Source: Muscardinus avellanarius
Taxonomy: Eukaryota > Chordata > Mammalia > Rodentia > Gliridae
Reading direction: 5' to 3'
Assembly (NCBI GenBank): GCA_963383645.1
Contig: OY726558.1
Coordinates: forward strand, 184,753,634-184,817,633
Length of the DNA stretch: 64,000 nt
This document shows positions 24,430 through 34,366 of the stretch, one piece after another. A program made the position numbers and the translations under genes. Every line of letters starts with the position of its first letter. Positions within the stretch are counted from its first letter, which is position 1. Below the pieces are notes generated by a model that made no database searches, was not told the origin of the DNA, and was given only the letters and a program-made list of their open reading frames with translations.

Positions 24430-25401
24430 TTAGAGATAGGTAAAGACTAACAAAAATAATGAATCTCCACAGATAACCAATCTTAGTTGTCTGTTGGATG
24501 GAAAAATCTTGTTTCTCTGGTTCTGGTGAGTGTTACCTATTTCTTCTTTGTAGTTAATCTCTTTGAGTATTTTCTCTAGCGCTGGTTTTGAAGACATAAA
24601 TTCCTTCAGTTTCTGTTTGTCATGGAAGCTTCTTATTTCCCCATCTAATTTGATAGAAAGTTTTGCTGGATAGGAAATTTTTGGCTGGAAGTTGTTTTCT
24701 TTCAGAGTTTGGAATATGTTACTCCAAGCCCTTCTGGCTCTCATGACTTGGTTTGGGAAGTCTGGAGTGATTCTAATTGGTTTGCCTCTGAATGTCACTT
24801 GGCCCTTTGTTTTTGTTGCCTTTAAGATTCTCTGTTTGGCTTCCACATTGGTCATTTTGACAATTATGTGGTGTGGGGATCCTCTTCTCCGATCCTGTCT
24901 AAAGGGAGTTCTATAAGTTTCCTGGATCTGTGTATCAACCTCTTGCTCTATATTTGGAAAATTTTCTGCTATTACTTCCTTGAAGAGATTGTTGATCCCT
25001 TTGGTTTCACTTTCTTTTCCCTCCTCTATTCCAATTATTCTTAGGTTAGCTCTCTTAAAATGGGCCCATATTTCTTCAATGTCAGATTCCTGCTGTCAGA
25101 TATTTTTTCCTAGATTAGAAACTATGCGTTCATTTTTGGAATGATCATCTTCTAAGAGCGAGATTCTGTTCTCCATGTGGTCTAATCGGTTGTTCGTGCT
25201 TTGAATTGAGGCCTTTACTTCATTAATTGCATCCTTTATCTCTTTTTGGCTCTCTCTGAGTTCTTTTCGAAGCACCTCTATTATTTCTACAGTTATTTTC
25301 CTGATTTGATCTTCTAGAAATCTCTGATTTTCTGTTTTATCAGGTTCTGATGTTGTGGGGTTGTGCGCATTCATTACTCCAGTGTTATTCCTCTTTCCCA
25401 T
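24430..25401 (-). pseudogene. L1 ORF1 of copy A, TGA at codon 102 and 3' frameshift
   Basis: ATG at 25401-25399 opens a frame with a hydrophilic N-terminus and a coiled-coil-like segment with heptad character (RKELRESQKEIKDAINEVKA). A TGA at 25098-25096 stops it at codon 102. The same frame then stays open through the RNA-recognition-like domain (motif NLRIIGIEEG) and the C-terminal domain (TPDFPNQVMRARRAWSNIFQ). Near the end one extra T relative to copy B shifts the frame, so the last 18 residues differ. The family role is RNA binding in the L1 ribonucleoprotein. The early stop makes a full-length protein unlikely without readthrough. Confidence 0.9.
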
Positions 25402-26146
25402 GTTTTCGGAGGTTTGTGCCTTCTCTGGGTTCTTCCCTTAGGTCACTATGGCTTCACTTAAGGTGCTCTGGATCTCGAGTCTGTATTATCTCAGACCCCA
25501 CTACTCCTTTACTGGGTTGTATCACAGAGTCTCCGACCCAGGGAGTCGATAGAGGCTGCTTTAGACTGTGGGGGGTGCCAGGTTGCACGTTCTCCTATGG
25601 TGTGATATCTCTGCCACCACCACTCCCTCACTGGGTCAAGTCCCAGTGAGTACAGTACTGGGATTTCTCCTCTGTGGCCCGCAATTTGACTCACTGTTCT
25701 TGAGTACGCAGATGTAGCTGTACTGGACTCGGTGAATTCACTGCTGCTGCCGCCGCCGGTGGCAATATGGCGCCTCTGCCACGCCCTCGGCCATGAGGCT
25801 GGCGTATTTTTTCTTCTCTGGTTTTGATTTCCACTCTGAATCCCTGCAGCATGTGCTGAGCTCGGCCACTGGGAGCTTTAGATGCTCTCTGCGCGGAGAA
25901 ATCCCGCCTGGCTGTTCCACAGTGGCTCACCTCGGCTTGCTGTAGCCATCCGTTGAGTTCGCCGCTGCTGCCGGCAGTATGGCGCTGCTGCCGCGTCCTC
26001 GGGCGCGTGTGTCTCCTCTGTGGCCCTGAGCTCTGTTCTCAGTCCGCTTTCTCTCTGGAGCCTGGTGGGTTTTTTTTGTTTTTCTGGTGATGGTGTTTTC
26101 TGGCTATGAAAGGCGCTGGTTTTGTGGTAATGGAGATTGGTTGTTA

Positions 26147-26166
26147 GCGGGGCTCTTAAGCCCCGC
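26147..26166 (-). promoter_or_regulatory. GC hairpin near the 5' end of copy A
   Basis: An 8-base GC-rich stem with a 4-base TAAG loop (on the minus strand), 32 bases inside the element. It is identical in copy B. Confidence 0.85.
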
Positions 26167-26198
26167 TTTTCTCGGTCGCCATCTTCCTGGAAGTCTCC

Positions 26199-28467
26199 AC
26201 TTTTTTTTTTTTTTATGTATCCGATATTGTCGACACCCCATTGGCCATCACATGCACTAATTTACTCAGAATTTCTGGGCAAGGGACCTGGGAAACCTAT
26301 TTTTTTTTTAAGTCTCCTGGGTCATTTAAATGTGAATGTAGACTAGAGAATAATGAGTTTATTGGGATAGTTGATCAAAAACATTGTGAAAACCCAAGAA
26401 ACCTTTCTTTAATTGCTTAAGAAACATAAAAGCAAGAAGTTTATCAATGAAAAGAATTAGTCGTGTCTGCTTGGACAAACTCAGAGAAGATATCTGCATT
26501 CATAGAGCATAATTTTGTAAGAGGCATGTGAATATATCTGAGAAGCCGACAGATTTCTCTCCAAAAATATCACACATGTTCACAAACACATGGAACTGGT
26601 ATGGAAGGTGGTATGTTTTCTGATTTTATAAAGAATCAGATTCTCAGGAGAAAAGTCGCTAATCCCTAGAAAGTCCCTGAATCTCTGAAATAAAAAATAT
26701 TTCTTGAGATGAAAGTGCGAAAATCAAGAAATGAAGCACAATATTGCATGAATAGGGTTATGCAGACAGATTATATTGACATATAAAGGTCTGTAAAATA
26801 GCAAAACTTTTCCAAATTGCAATTTCTTGTCTCATTTTAAGAAATTAGATATGTGAGCTTCCTAGAAAAACTAATCCTAAATCAAACATGTTGTCCCCCT
26901 TCTTGTCACATTCTACACCCCACAACCTGCAGGACTCAGGCTAATTTAGTATGGTTTCTTGCACCATTTTCCAAAAGTAACTTTACAAATTCCATCTATT
27001 CCCTTCTCTTTAAATAATATCTGACTATAGGAAACCCCCAGATTTTAAAGCCTTTTAGATTTCAACCTCCAATTGCTAAAGGGAATAGTAACTAACCACT
27101 TCAAGGTCTTTTTTATGGTTTGAATTTTCTTTCATTCTTTCTCCCTAGAATTCCCACTCAATGCTCCCTGATTTTCTTTGAGCCATTCTTAGACAATCTC
27201 TTTCAAATGATGGTCTTTAAATTTTCTCAATCTACCTCTCTGTATTAGAAACCTAAAAGTGTAACTTGGGTGTTAAAATCAACTCTGAAGCCATTCTATC
27301 TATATTCACTTGGCCTAATAAGTCCTAGATTATTCTATCTTTTTCTAATGCAGAATTATCAACCCATCAGGCGGCCAGAATCAAAGGATTCCTTAGAAGT
27401 CACCACATTTTAAATTCCTTGGCCTGCATAAGTAGACCAAGCTATATCAATACTGGTTTTTTTTAAGTCAAGAATATTTCAAGATTTCTATTCAAGCTGT
27501 GTTTAGTGCCTTTTCAGCCAATCTATTATTCTTGATATTGTTATTAATAGACAAGCAGCCGGGCTCATTCTGTGTCAGTGGCATGCTGAACAGCATGGCA
27601 TGTGCCTCCAGCATGGGTGAGAATGAAGAAATGAGAAAAAGATAAAAAAGGTAAAATTCCACACGATAAAGCCATATATCTTTATGAAAATGTTTGCACA
27701 TAGGAATTTATTGTAGGGGGTCAATGAAAAGAAAAAAAAAAAAAACTTCTCCACCAAACAATGTGCATCTAAGGAATGCTTAGCTCAGGATCCTGTAGTA
27801 TTGTGTTTCTTATTTCTATTTTTGTTGTCCTAGCCAGTGGCGTGTTGGATTGGATATTAAAATATCAATGACACCCAACAACATAAAAAACTTAATTTAA
27901 GTCGCAACTAACATCTTAGTTCTCTGGTAACTAGATTTGATTTTATTGCAGCCATTAATACTGACTGGACCTCTTTGCTGCGCTCTCATTCCAGAACACT
28001 TGGCGAGCTTATTTGGGATGTATTTGAAATTAGGCCACCTACGTTATAACTGATGTATATTTATAGGCTTATAATATATATACTGTAATTTACTCTACTC
28101 CCCCTAAAGGCTAGCCATCTCAACTTTCTTAAAAGTTTTTCTTTTGTTTAGATCTAGTTTACAATTTATTCCATATAGTTTCATATGTAGATGAGTGGAA
28201 AAATCCATTGAAAAAAAAATAAAGCTTGAATCATCCCAAAGTTATCCCTAAGGAGCACAAAACCAATTACATAACGTCTAAAATTTTGTACGCAGTAAAT
28301 ACTCATTAAATATTTAAAGAAAAGCAGGAGAATTCAGAATCACTCTTGCCAATATATCCAAGCTTGTTCAAAAGAGAATTGTGTGACTTCCCTAAAATTT
28401 TACCAAGAATTTCTCAAATATGTATCAAAACGTAATTCTTTAGTACTTTATAATTCTATATATAGAG
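26199..28467. other. Spacer between the two head-to-head chimeric L1s
   Basis: 2.27 kb of non-repeated DNA with no coding gene. Poly-T at about 26201-26214 and poly-A at 27729-27745. The part 27820-28060 is less AT-rich and keeps a few CpGs (GTTGCGCTCTC-like, GGCGAGC). Both flanking L1 5' ends point inward with their promoters, so each would transcribe away from this spacer. Confidence 0.6.
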
Positions 28468-28495
28468 AGGACTTCCGGGAAGATGGCGACCGAGA
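28468..28495 (+). promoter_or_regulatory. ETS and YY1-like sites at the L1 start
   Basis: ACTTCCGG (28471-28478) is a consensus ETS site in reverse, and AAGATGGCGACC (28480-28491) is close to the YY1 site that sits at the start of other mammalian L1 elements. In copy A the ETS word is ACTTCCAG. The arrangement is that of an initiator-type internal promoter; function is inferred. Confidence 0.6.
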
Positions 28496-28498
28496 AAA

Positions 28499-28518
28499 GC
28501 GGGGCTTAAGAGCCCCGC
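28499..28518 (+). promoter_or_regulatory. GC hairpin near the 5' end of copy B
   Basis: GCGGGGCT, loop TAAG, AGCCCCGC: a perfect 8-base stem 31 bases inside the element, conserved in copy A at 26147-26166. Confidence 0.85.
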
Positions 28519-28656
28519 TAACAACCAATCTCCATTACCACAAAATCAGCGCCTTTCATAGCCAGAAAACACAATCACCAGAGAAACAAAAAAATCACCA
28601 GGCTCCAGAGAGAAAGCAGACTGAGAACAGAGCTCAGAGCCACAGAGGAGATACAC

Positions 28657-28952
28657 CGGCCTCATGCCTGAGGACACGGCAGCAGCGCCATACTGCCGGC
28701 GGCAGCGGTGAGTTCACCAGACAGCTACAGCAAGCCGAGGTGAGCCGCTGCGGAACAGCCAGGCAGGATCTTTCAACACCGGGAGCATCTAAAGCTCCCA
28801 GTGGCTGAGCTCAGCACACGCTGCAGGGACTCAGAGTGGAAATCAAAACCAGAGAAGAAAAAATACGCCAACCTCATGGCCGAGGGCGTGGCAGAGGCGC
28901 CATATTGCCACCGGCGGCAGCAGCAATGAATTCACTGAGTCCAGTACAGCTA
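28657..28952 (+). repeat. Imperfect duplication within the L1 5'UTR
   Basis: An approximately 80-base unit occurs at about 28657-28730 and 28869-28952, some 212 bases apart. Shared landmarks are GGCAGCAGCGCCATACTGCC versus GGCAGAGGCGCCATATTGCC, then GGCGGCAGC, TTCAC and TACAGC. Copy A has the same two units. Each unit carries a reverse ATGGCG word like the YY1 core. Confidence 0.75.
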
Positions 28953-29265
28953 CATCTGCGAACTCAAGAACAGTGAGTCAAATAGCGGGCCACAGAGGAG
29001 AAATCCCAGTACTGTACTCCCTGGGACTTGACCCAGTGAGGGAGTGGCAGTGGCAGAGATATCACACCATAGGAGAACGTGCAACCTGGCACCCCCCACA
29101 GTCTAAAGCAGCCTCTATCGACTCCCTGGGTCGGAGACTCTGTGATACAACCCAGAAAAGGAGTAGTGGGGTCAGAGATACTACAGACTCGAGATCCAGA
29201 GCACCTTAAAAGAAGTCATAGTGACCCAAGGGAAGAACCCAGAGAAGGCACAAACTTCCGAAATC

Positions 29266-30183
29266 ATGGGAAAGAGGAATAACACTGGAGCAATGAATGC
29301 CCACAACCCCACAACATCAGAACCTGATAAAACAGAAAATCAGAGATTTCTAGAAGATCAAATCAGGAAAATAACTGTAGAAATAATAGAGGTGCTTCGA
29401 AAAGAACTCAGAGAGAGCCAAAAAGAGATAAAGGATGCAATTAATGAAGTAAAGGCCTCAATTCAAAGCACGAACAACCGATTAGACCACATGGAGAACA
29501 GAATCTCGCTCTTAGAAGATGATCATTCCAAAAATGAACGCATAGTTTCTAATCTAGGAAAAAATATCTGACAGCAGGAATCTGACATTGAAGAAATATG
29601 GGCCCATTTTAAGAGAGCTAACCTAAGAATAATTGGAATAGAGGAGGGAAAAGAAAGTGAAACCAAAGGGATCAACAATCTCTTCAAGGAAATAATAGCA
29701 GAAAATTTTCCAAACATAGAGCAAGAGGGTGATACACAGATCCAGGAAACTTATAGAACTCCCTTTAGACAGGATCGGAGAAGAGGATCCCCACACCACA
29801 TAATTGTCAAAATGACCAATGGGGAAGCCAAGCAGAGAATCTTAAAGGCAACAAAAACAAAGGGCCAAGTGACATTCAGAGGCAAACCAATTAGAATCAC
29901 TCCAGACTTCCCAAACCAAGTCATGAGAGCCAGAAGGGCTTGGAGTAACATATTCCAAACTCTGAAAGAAAACAACTTCCAGCCAAAAATTTCCTATCCA
30001 GCAAAACTTTCTATCAAATTAGATGGGGAAATAAGAAGCTTCCATGACAAACAGAAACTGAAGGAATTTATGTCTTCAAAACCAGCGCTAGAGAAAATAC
30101 TCAAAGAGATTAACTACAAAGAAGAAATAGGTAACACACACCAGAACCAGAGAAACAAGATTTTCCATCCAACAGACAACTAA
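29266..30183 (+). pseudogene. L1 ORF1 of copy B, TGA at codon 102
   Basis: ATG at 29266-29268; the frame is open to TAA at 30181-30183 (306 codons) except for TGA at 29569-29571, codon 102. Residues 1-40 are hydrophilic, about 35-100 form a charged coiled coil (FLEDQIRKITVEIIEVL), about 115-200 match the RNA-recognition-like domain (NLRIIGIEEG) and about 200-300 the C-terminal domain (TPDFPNQVMRARRAWSNIFQ). The stop falls between the coiled coil and the RNA-binding part. The same codon is a stop in copy A, so it was present in the common source. ORF1 otherwise looks well preserved, so the lineage stopped needing it late or never used full-length protein. Confidence 0.92.
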
Positions 30184-31080
30184 GATTGGTTATCTGTGGA
30201 GATTTATTATTTATGTTAGTCTTTTACCTATCTCTAAATTGTACTGTTTGCCTTTATTGTTGTTAATTTTTAGGATGTCTAGTTGGAATATTAATATACC
30301 TTCAGATATAGCATTTGGAAATATTTTGCCCCATTCTCTTAGTAACTTTTAACTCTGTTTACATTGTCTTTGGATATACAATTTTTTTTTTTTATTTTTT
30401 ACGGAGTTTGTATACTCTTCTGTTGCCTTTGCCACTGAAATTATATCCAAGAAATCACTGCCAATTTCAATGTTGTGAGGTTTTATGACCCAGACTTTCT
30501 TCTAGAAGTTTATAGTCTTAAGATTTATATTTAGGTCTTTTATCTATTTTGAGTTAATATTTGTATATGGGATTAGGCAAGGGTCCAATTTTATTCTTTT
30601 CCATGTAAGTATTATTTTTCAACAATATTTAGTTAAAAGATTATTATTTCCACCACCAAATGTTCATGGAAACCTTGTCAAAAATAACTTGACAATATAG
30701 GGAAGAATTTAGCTCTAGGCTTTTATTTAACTCCAATGGTTTATATATCTGCCTTTAGAACAGTACTATGCTGTTTCAATTATTGTAGCTTTATATGGTT
30801 TGAAATCAGAAAATATATATCTTCTAGCTTTGTTCTTTTTCAAGATCGTTTTGGGTATTTAGAATTCATATTCCATATTAGGATAGATTTTTTTCTGAAA
30901 AATAAATATATAAATATATGATAGTTTCACCTAAAAAAAAACAGAAAAAAATATGCTCTGGTAAGAAAGAAAGCAAAAAGAAATATTGAAATGTTATCTT
31001 TAAATCATCAAAAGCTTGGTATCAGACAAATGAAACTGTTATGTGAGATTATCATTTTTAATTTTGGATAAATTGCTATA
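30184..31080 (-). mobile_element. Captured antisense L1M-like ORF2 segment inside copy B
   Basis: Read on the plus strand this is antisense L1 ORF2 of an older type. Landmarks are AAATCACTGCCAATTTCAAT, TTTTGAGTTAATATTTGTAT, CCTTGTCAAAAATAACTTGA, ACTATGCTGTTTCAATTATT and TTTTTCAAGATCGTTTTGGG. It resembles L1MA-type elements more than the ORF2 of the 6.5-kb L1 in this window. It replaces the normal ORF2 of the host element. The corresponding segment of copy A is at about 23590-24429 in the opposite orientation. Confidence 0.82.
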
Positions 31081-31276
31081 ATACTAGATGTCAACCACTA
31101 AGCCAAGCATGGGAAGAAGGGATGGGGAGAGAATGGGGTGGGGATCGGGTGGGGGCTGACTGGGCGATGTGTGCATGTATGTCTACAAAAGTTTGTATCC
31201 CACTATGATGTATGAATACAGTGCACTAATAAAAAAAATTGTTACCGTTTGAGAAAAAAAAACCAAACAAAAAAAA

Positions 31277-31280
<4 letters not shown>

Positions 31281-31329
<49 letters not shown>
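31281..31329 (+). repeat. (TA)n microsatellite
   Basis: About 24 TA units between the L1 tail region and the following minus-strand SINE; it probably grew from the SINE tail. A shorter TA run lies at 31389-31408 in the SINE linker. Confidence 0.95.
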
Positions 31330-31332
<3 letters not shown>

Positions 31333-31515
31333 GTGGTACTGGGGTTCCTGGAAACCCTTCTACTTCCGGGTTATACTCCCAGACCTATTTTATATATATA
31401 TATATATTGAAAACAGGGTGTCTTAAGCCAGCGAGGCTGGCTTCGAACCTGCGTGATCCTCCTGTCTCCGCTTCCCAAGCGCAGGGATTACAAGCATGTG
31501 CCACCATGCCCGGTG
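31330..31515 (-). mobile_element. B1-dID SINE
   Basis: TGGTGGTACTGGGG, ID tail, linker with a TA run, B1 body, end CACCATGCCCGG. It lies just beyond the A-tail of chimeric L1 copy B, a common landing site. Confidence 0.92.
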
Positions 31516-31587
31516 CTTTATAATTATCTAAACAAGCATGACATGCCAAAATATAAGACATGTGTTGCTCAAAATTGTTTTACTTCT

Positions 31588-31798
31588 AGCTAGGCATGGT
31601 GGCGCACGCTTGTAATCCCAGCATTTGGGAGGCTGAGACAGGAGGATTGCAGTTTACTAACAGCCTCAGCTATTTAGTGAGGCCCTCGGCAACTCAGTGA
31701 TACCCTATTTCAAAATAAAATAATAAAAAATAGGGCTGGGGGTCTAGCTCAGAGGTAGAATGCCCTTGGGTTCCATTCCCAGTACAGAAAAAAGAAAG
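31588..31798 (+). mobile_element. B1-dID SINE
   Basis: Head AGCTAGGCATGGTGGCGC, box GCTTGTAATCCCAGCA, linker AAAATAATAAAAAATAGG, ID tail ending CCCAGTACAG plus A-run. Confidence 0.92.
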
Positions 31799-32254
31799 GT
31801 GTTATTTCTTATACAATGTTTATATAAGTAGAACTAACATCAAATTTGTGTTTTATCAGAAATACTAATAATACTAAGAGTAAAATATTGTTTTATGAAA
31901 GCTAAGATCAATATCTGATTCTTCTGTAACTCACTGTCACACAGTGTAATCCTTCAGCTTGGAGGAGAATTAGAGCCTAGCCCATAGACTCTAATCACTT
32001 TTTTCAATAATATACAGACAGTGTTACAAGCAATTGCTGTATATATCATTAGTAGTAGTCAAAGCTGTAAAGCAATGACTAAAAATTAAAACATCTTCAA
32101 GATTTGACTTATGCTAAGAAAATTATCCTTCACCACCCATCAATTAGATTTCTGAAAACAGATAGTACTATAACCTACAAACTAATCATCAAAAAAATCT
32201 TTTAAAAGTTAGATACTCTTATTTATTTATTTACCTGTATGTTAGTTTTTCCTT
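31799..32254. other. Unique DNA
   Basis: AT-rich; no gene or named repeat. Confidence 0.5.
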
Positions 32255-32530
32255 TCATTTATTAGGGCTGCTATAACAAAATATCATAGACTGGGTGGTT
32301 TAATCCTTGAGATGGGGAATTCCAAGATGAAGAAGACAGCAGGTTCAGTGTCTAATGAGGGTTGATCTCTACTTTCAATATGGTGTCTTCTTGCTGCACC
32401 TTCATAAATGGAAGTGGCAGAGAAGCTTCCTCAAGCCTTTTATAAGGACGCTAATCCCATCCCTGAAGGTTCTGCCCTTATGAAGTTGTCACCTCCAAAG
32501 GAGCTACCTCTTAATAGCAACATATTGTGT
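32255..32530 (+). repeat. Old mammalian interspersed repeat
   Basis: AGGGCTGCTATAACAAAATA, ATAGACTGGGTGG, TTCCAAGATGAAG and CTTTTATAAGGACGCTAATC follow a repeat phrase known from many mammals. Copies with similar phrases are at 52930-53225 and, for the later part, 56390-56650. Family not assigned. Confidence 0.6.
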
Positions 32531-33900
32531 ACTAGATTTCAATATAAGTAGACATATAGAGATATAAATATATATGTAGGTTTATATATATTCACAATGC
32601 TAATTAAAAGAAACATTCATTTGCTTAAATTAGCCAGCAGCCTTGTAAAACAAATCACATACATCAGAGTAGAGTTATTACATGGGCAAAGAACAACCTT
32701 TGTTTGCAGCATAAAAGAAATTAAGCCTGATTGGAACATTGCCAGACCACTAAGTGATCTACTGATAACTTGTGGCTTAAAATGCTGTTATCATCAGATT
32801 CCTTCCTTTGGTAGTACTCTACACACTTTGATGTTGAGATAACAAGTACACTTCATATGCAAGATACAAGGAAGCAGAAATTGCTCCTTTGATTTAACCA
32901 GTAGTTATTCACAAATGATGAGCACTGCAAAATGTGGTTATTTGCAGATCCTCATTAATAACACTGACTGTTTCTGCAATGGCAAATGTATTTTGACATT
33001 CAGTATTTTTTTTTTTTGGTTCACAATTATTTGAGGTCCCGCTGAAGCAGAGTAGAAAATAGGTCATTGCACCCATGGTTCAAATAGCAAGACAGTTTAT
33101 TTTAGAATTGTGGTGAGCGTCAATAACTTCTTTGTCTGCTTCGGTGTGCCAACAAATAGAATTGCTGCTCCTTCCACAATGTAAGACTTGAGAATACTGA
33201 TACCTCTTTGCATGGCAATTATGCAAAAGATAGTTCTAGGTTGAAAAATCTCTGAAGTGTTCCAGATCCTATTATTGAAATTTAATTGCTTTTGCAGGAA
33301 ATAAAAAAGCCCATAAGACAGAAGAAGCAAGGATAGATTATACTGGAAAATCATAAACACAGGGCTAGTTTGGAAGGGAAGATGTAACACAAAACTAAAA
33401 GCCACCTTTCATAAAGCTAGTCTTAATTTGGATTGCATGTGAGACATTCATATATACGTCAAATAACTGCTTATTAAAACTCATGAAGAGCTCTAGACAA
33501 GACTGCAAGGAAATCCATGCTCCTCAGGCTATACCTTGGCCCACCACCCTCTGCTCCACAACAGCCTGAAGGCCCCGAAGTAGACCTTGCCATATATCTC
33601 TCATTCTAAGCATGACATTTTACCCTTGGTCACCTGCCCTGAGCTCTGTCCTATAAAACACGTCAGATGAAGATATTCAAGCGTGAGTCATTTCTGTTTA
33701 GGTACGCTATTCAAGAATCTATGTCACACTGGGGTAAAAATTTAAGTTTTCCTTAACTCTGAGAAAGATATTTATGTATTTAGACTATTCATACTATTTA
33801 TCAATATGTCTTTCCTACCTTCCTAACTTTCTGCTTTCATCCTTCCTTCTTTCTTCCTTTCTTGTTTTCTTTTTTTCTTTCAACATATTCTTAAGGCCTT
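32531..33900. other. Unique DNA with one unassigned open frame
   Basis: No recognisable gene. On the minus strand 33405-33097 a 102-codon frame ends with a TAA that overlaps an AATAAA signal. Its N-terminal half is hydrophobic (FQYNLSLLLLSYGLFYFL). I do not recognise the product. A CTTT-rich run lies at 33838-33882. Confidence 0.3.
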
Positions 33901-34129
33901 AAGAGTCACTGTGGTTGGGCATGGTGGCACATGTTTGTAATCTCAGCATATCGGAGGCTGAGACAAGAGGATAATGGTGCGCACAGTGTTAGCTACTCGG
34001 GCCCTTTGCAACTCAGTGAGAACCTGTTTCAAGCTAAAGGGTAATAAAAATAGGGCTGGGGGTGTACCTCAGAGGTAGAATGCCCCTGAGTTCTATCCCC
34101 AGTACTGTCCCCCCCAAAAGTCACTATGA
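33901..34129 (+). mobile_element. B1-dID SINE with TSD
   Basis: SINE body 33914-34116. AAGAGTCACTGTG at 33901-33913 pairs with AAAAGTCACTATG at 34117-34129 (two differences). Confidence 0.9.
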
Positions 34130-34160
34130 CCCACCACAAATCTGTTTCTTTAAAGAATCA

Positions 34161-34162
<2 letters not shown>

Positions 34163-34208
<46 letters not shown>
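34163..34208 (+). repeat. (GT)n microsatellite
   Basis: About 23 GT units forming the tail side of the minus-strand SINE that follows. Confidence 0.97.
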
Positions 34209-34211
<3 letters not shown>

Positions 34212-34366
34212 ACTGGGGATTGAACCCAGGGGAATTCTACCTCTGAGCTACACCCACATCCCTATTTTTTATTTTGAAATAGGGTCTCAGTGAGTTGCAA
34301 AGGGTCTCACTAAGTAGCTGAGGCTGTCTGCGAATCATGCAAGCATGAGCCACCATGCCCAGCTAA
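34209..34366 (-). mobile_element. B1-dID SINE, shortened
   Basis: TTTACTGGGGATTGAACCCA, ID tail, linker and a B1 body lacking part of its middle, ending CACCATGCCCAGCT. It converges tail to tail on the plus-strand SINE at 33914. Confidence 0.88.

Larger units (their letters stand above)
23399..26198 (-). mobile_element. Chimeric ORF2-less L1, copy A
   Basis: Minus-strand element of about 2.8 kb with the same plan as copy B (28468-31238). Reading from 26198 downward: CpG-rich L1 5'UTR, ORF1, then an antisense segment of older L1 ORF2 (about 24430-23590), then a young L1 3' end with G-rich runs (TGGGGTGGGGATCGGGTGGG) and an A-rich tail complement at 23399-23441. ORF2 in sense is missing. Outside the element the flanks do not match those of copy B. 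A TSD is not clear. Confidence 0.9.
28468..31238 (+). mobile_element. Chimeric ORF2-less L1, copy B
   Basis: Plus-strand twin of copy A: 5'UTR 28468-29265, ORF1 29266-30183, antisense old L1 ORF2 segment about 30184-31080, young L1 3'UTR to 31238 ending CACTAATAAAAAAAA. The copies differ at scattered sites and small indels, roughly several percent by eye. The sequence upstream of the start (a TATATATAGAG stretch here, an A-run in copy A) and beyond the tail is unrelated, so the similarity ends at the element ends. A possible TSD is CTTTATAATT (28446-28455 and 31516-31525), the second copy now lying beyond a later SINE; this is weak. Confidence 0.9.

Noticed and set aside
25509..25930. GC-rich open frames of 60-80 codons
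   Set aside because: They fall in the L1 5'UTR of copy A, with equivalents in copy B, and have no protein features.
23399..31238. Simple palindrome or inverted segmental duplication
   Set aside because: The similarity ends at the element ends on both sides and flanking DNA differs; kept only as the alternative to independent insertion.
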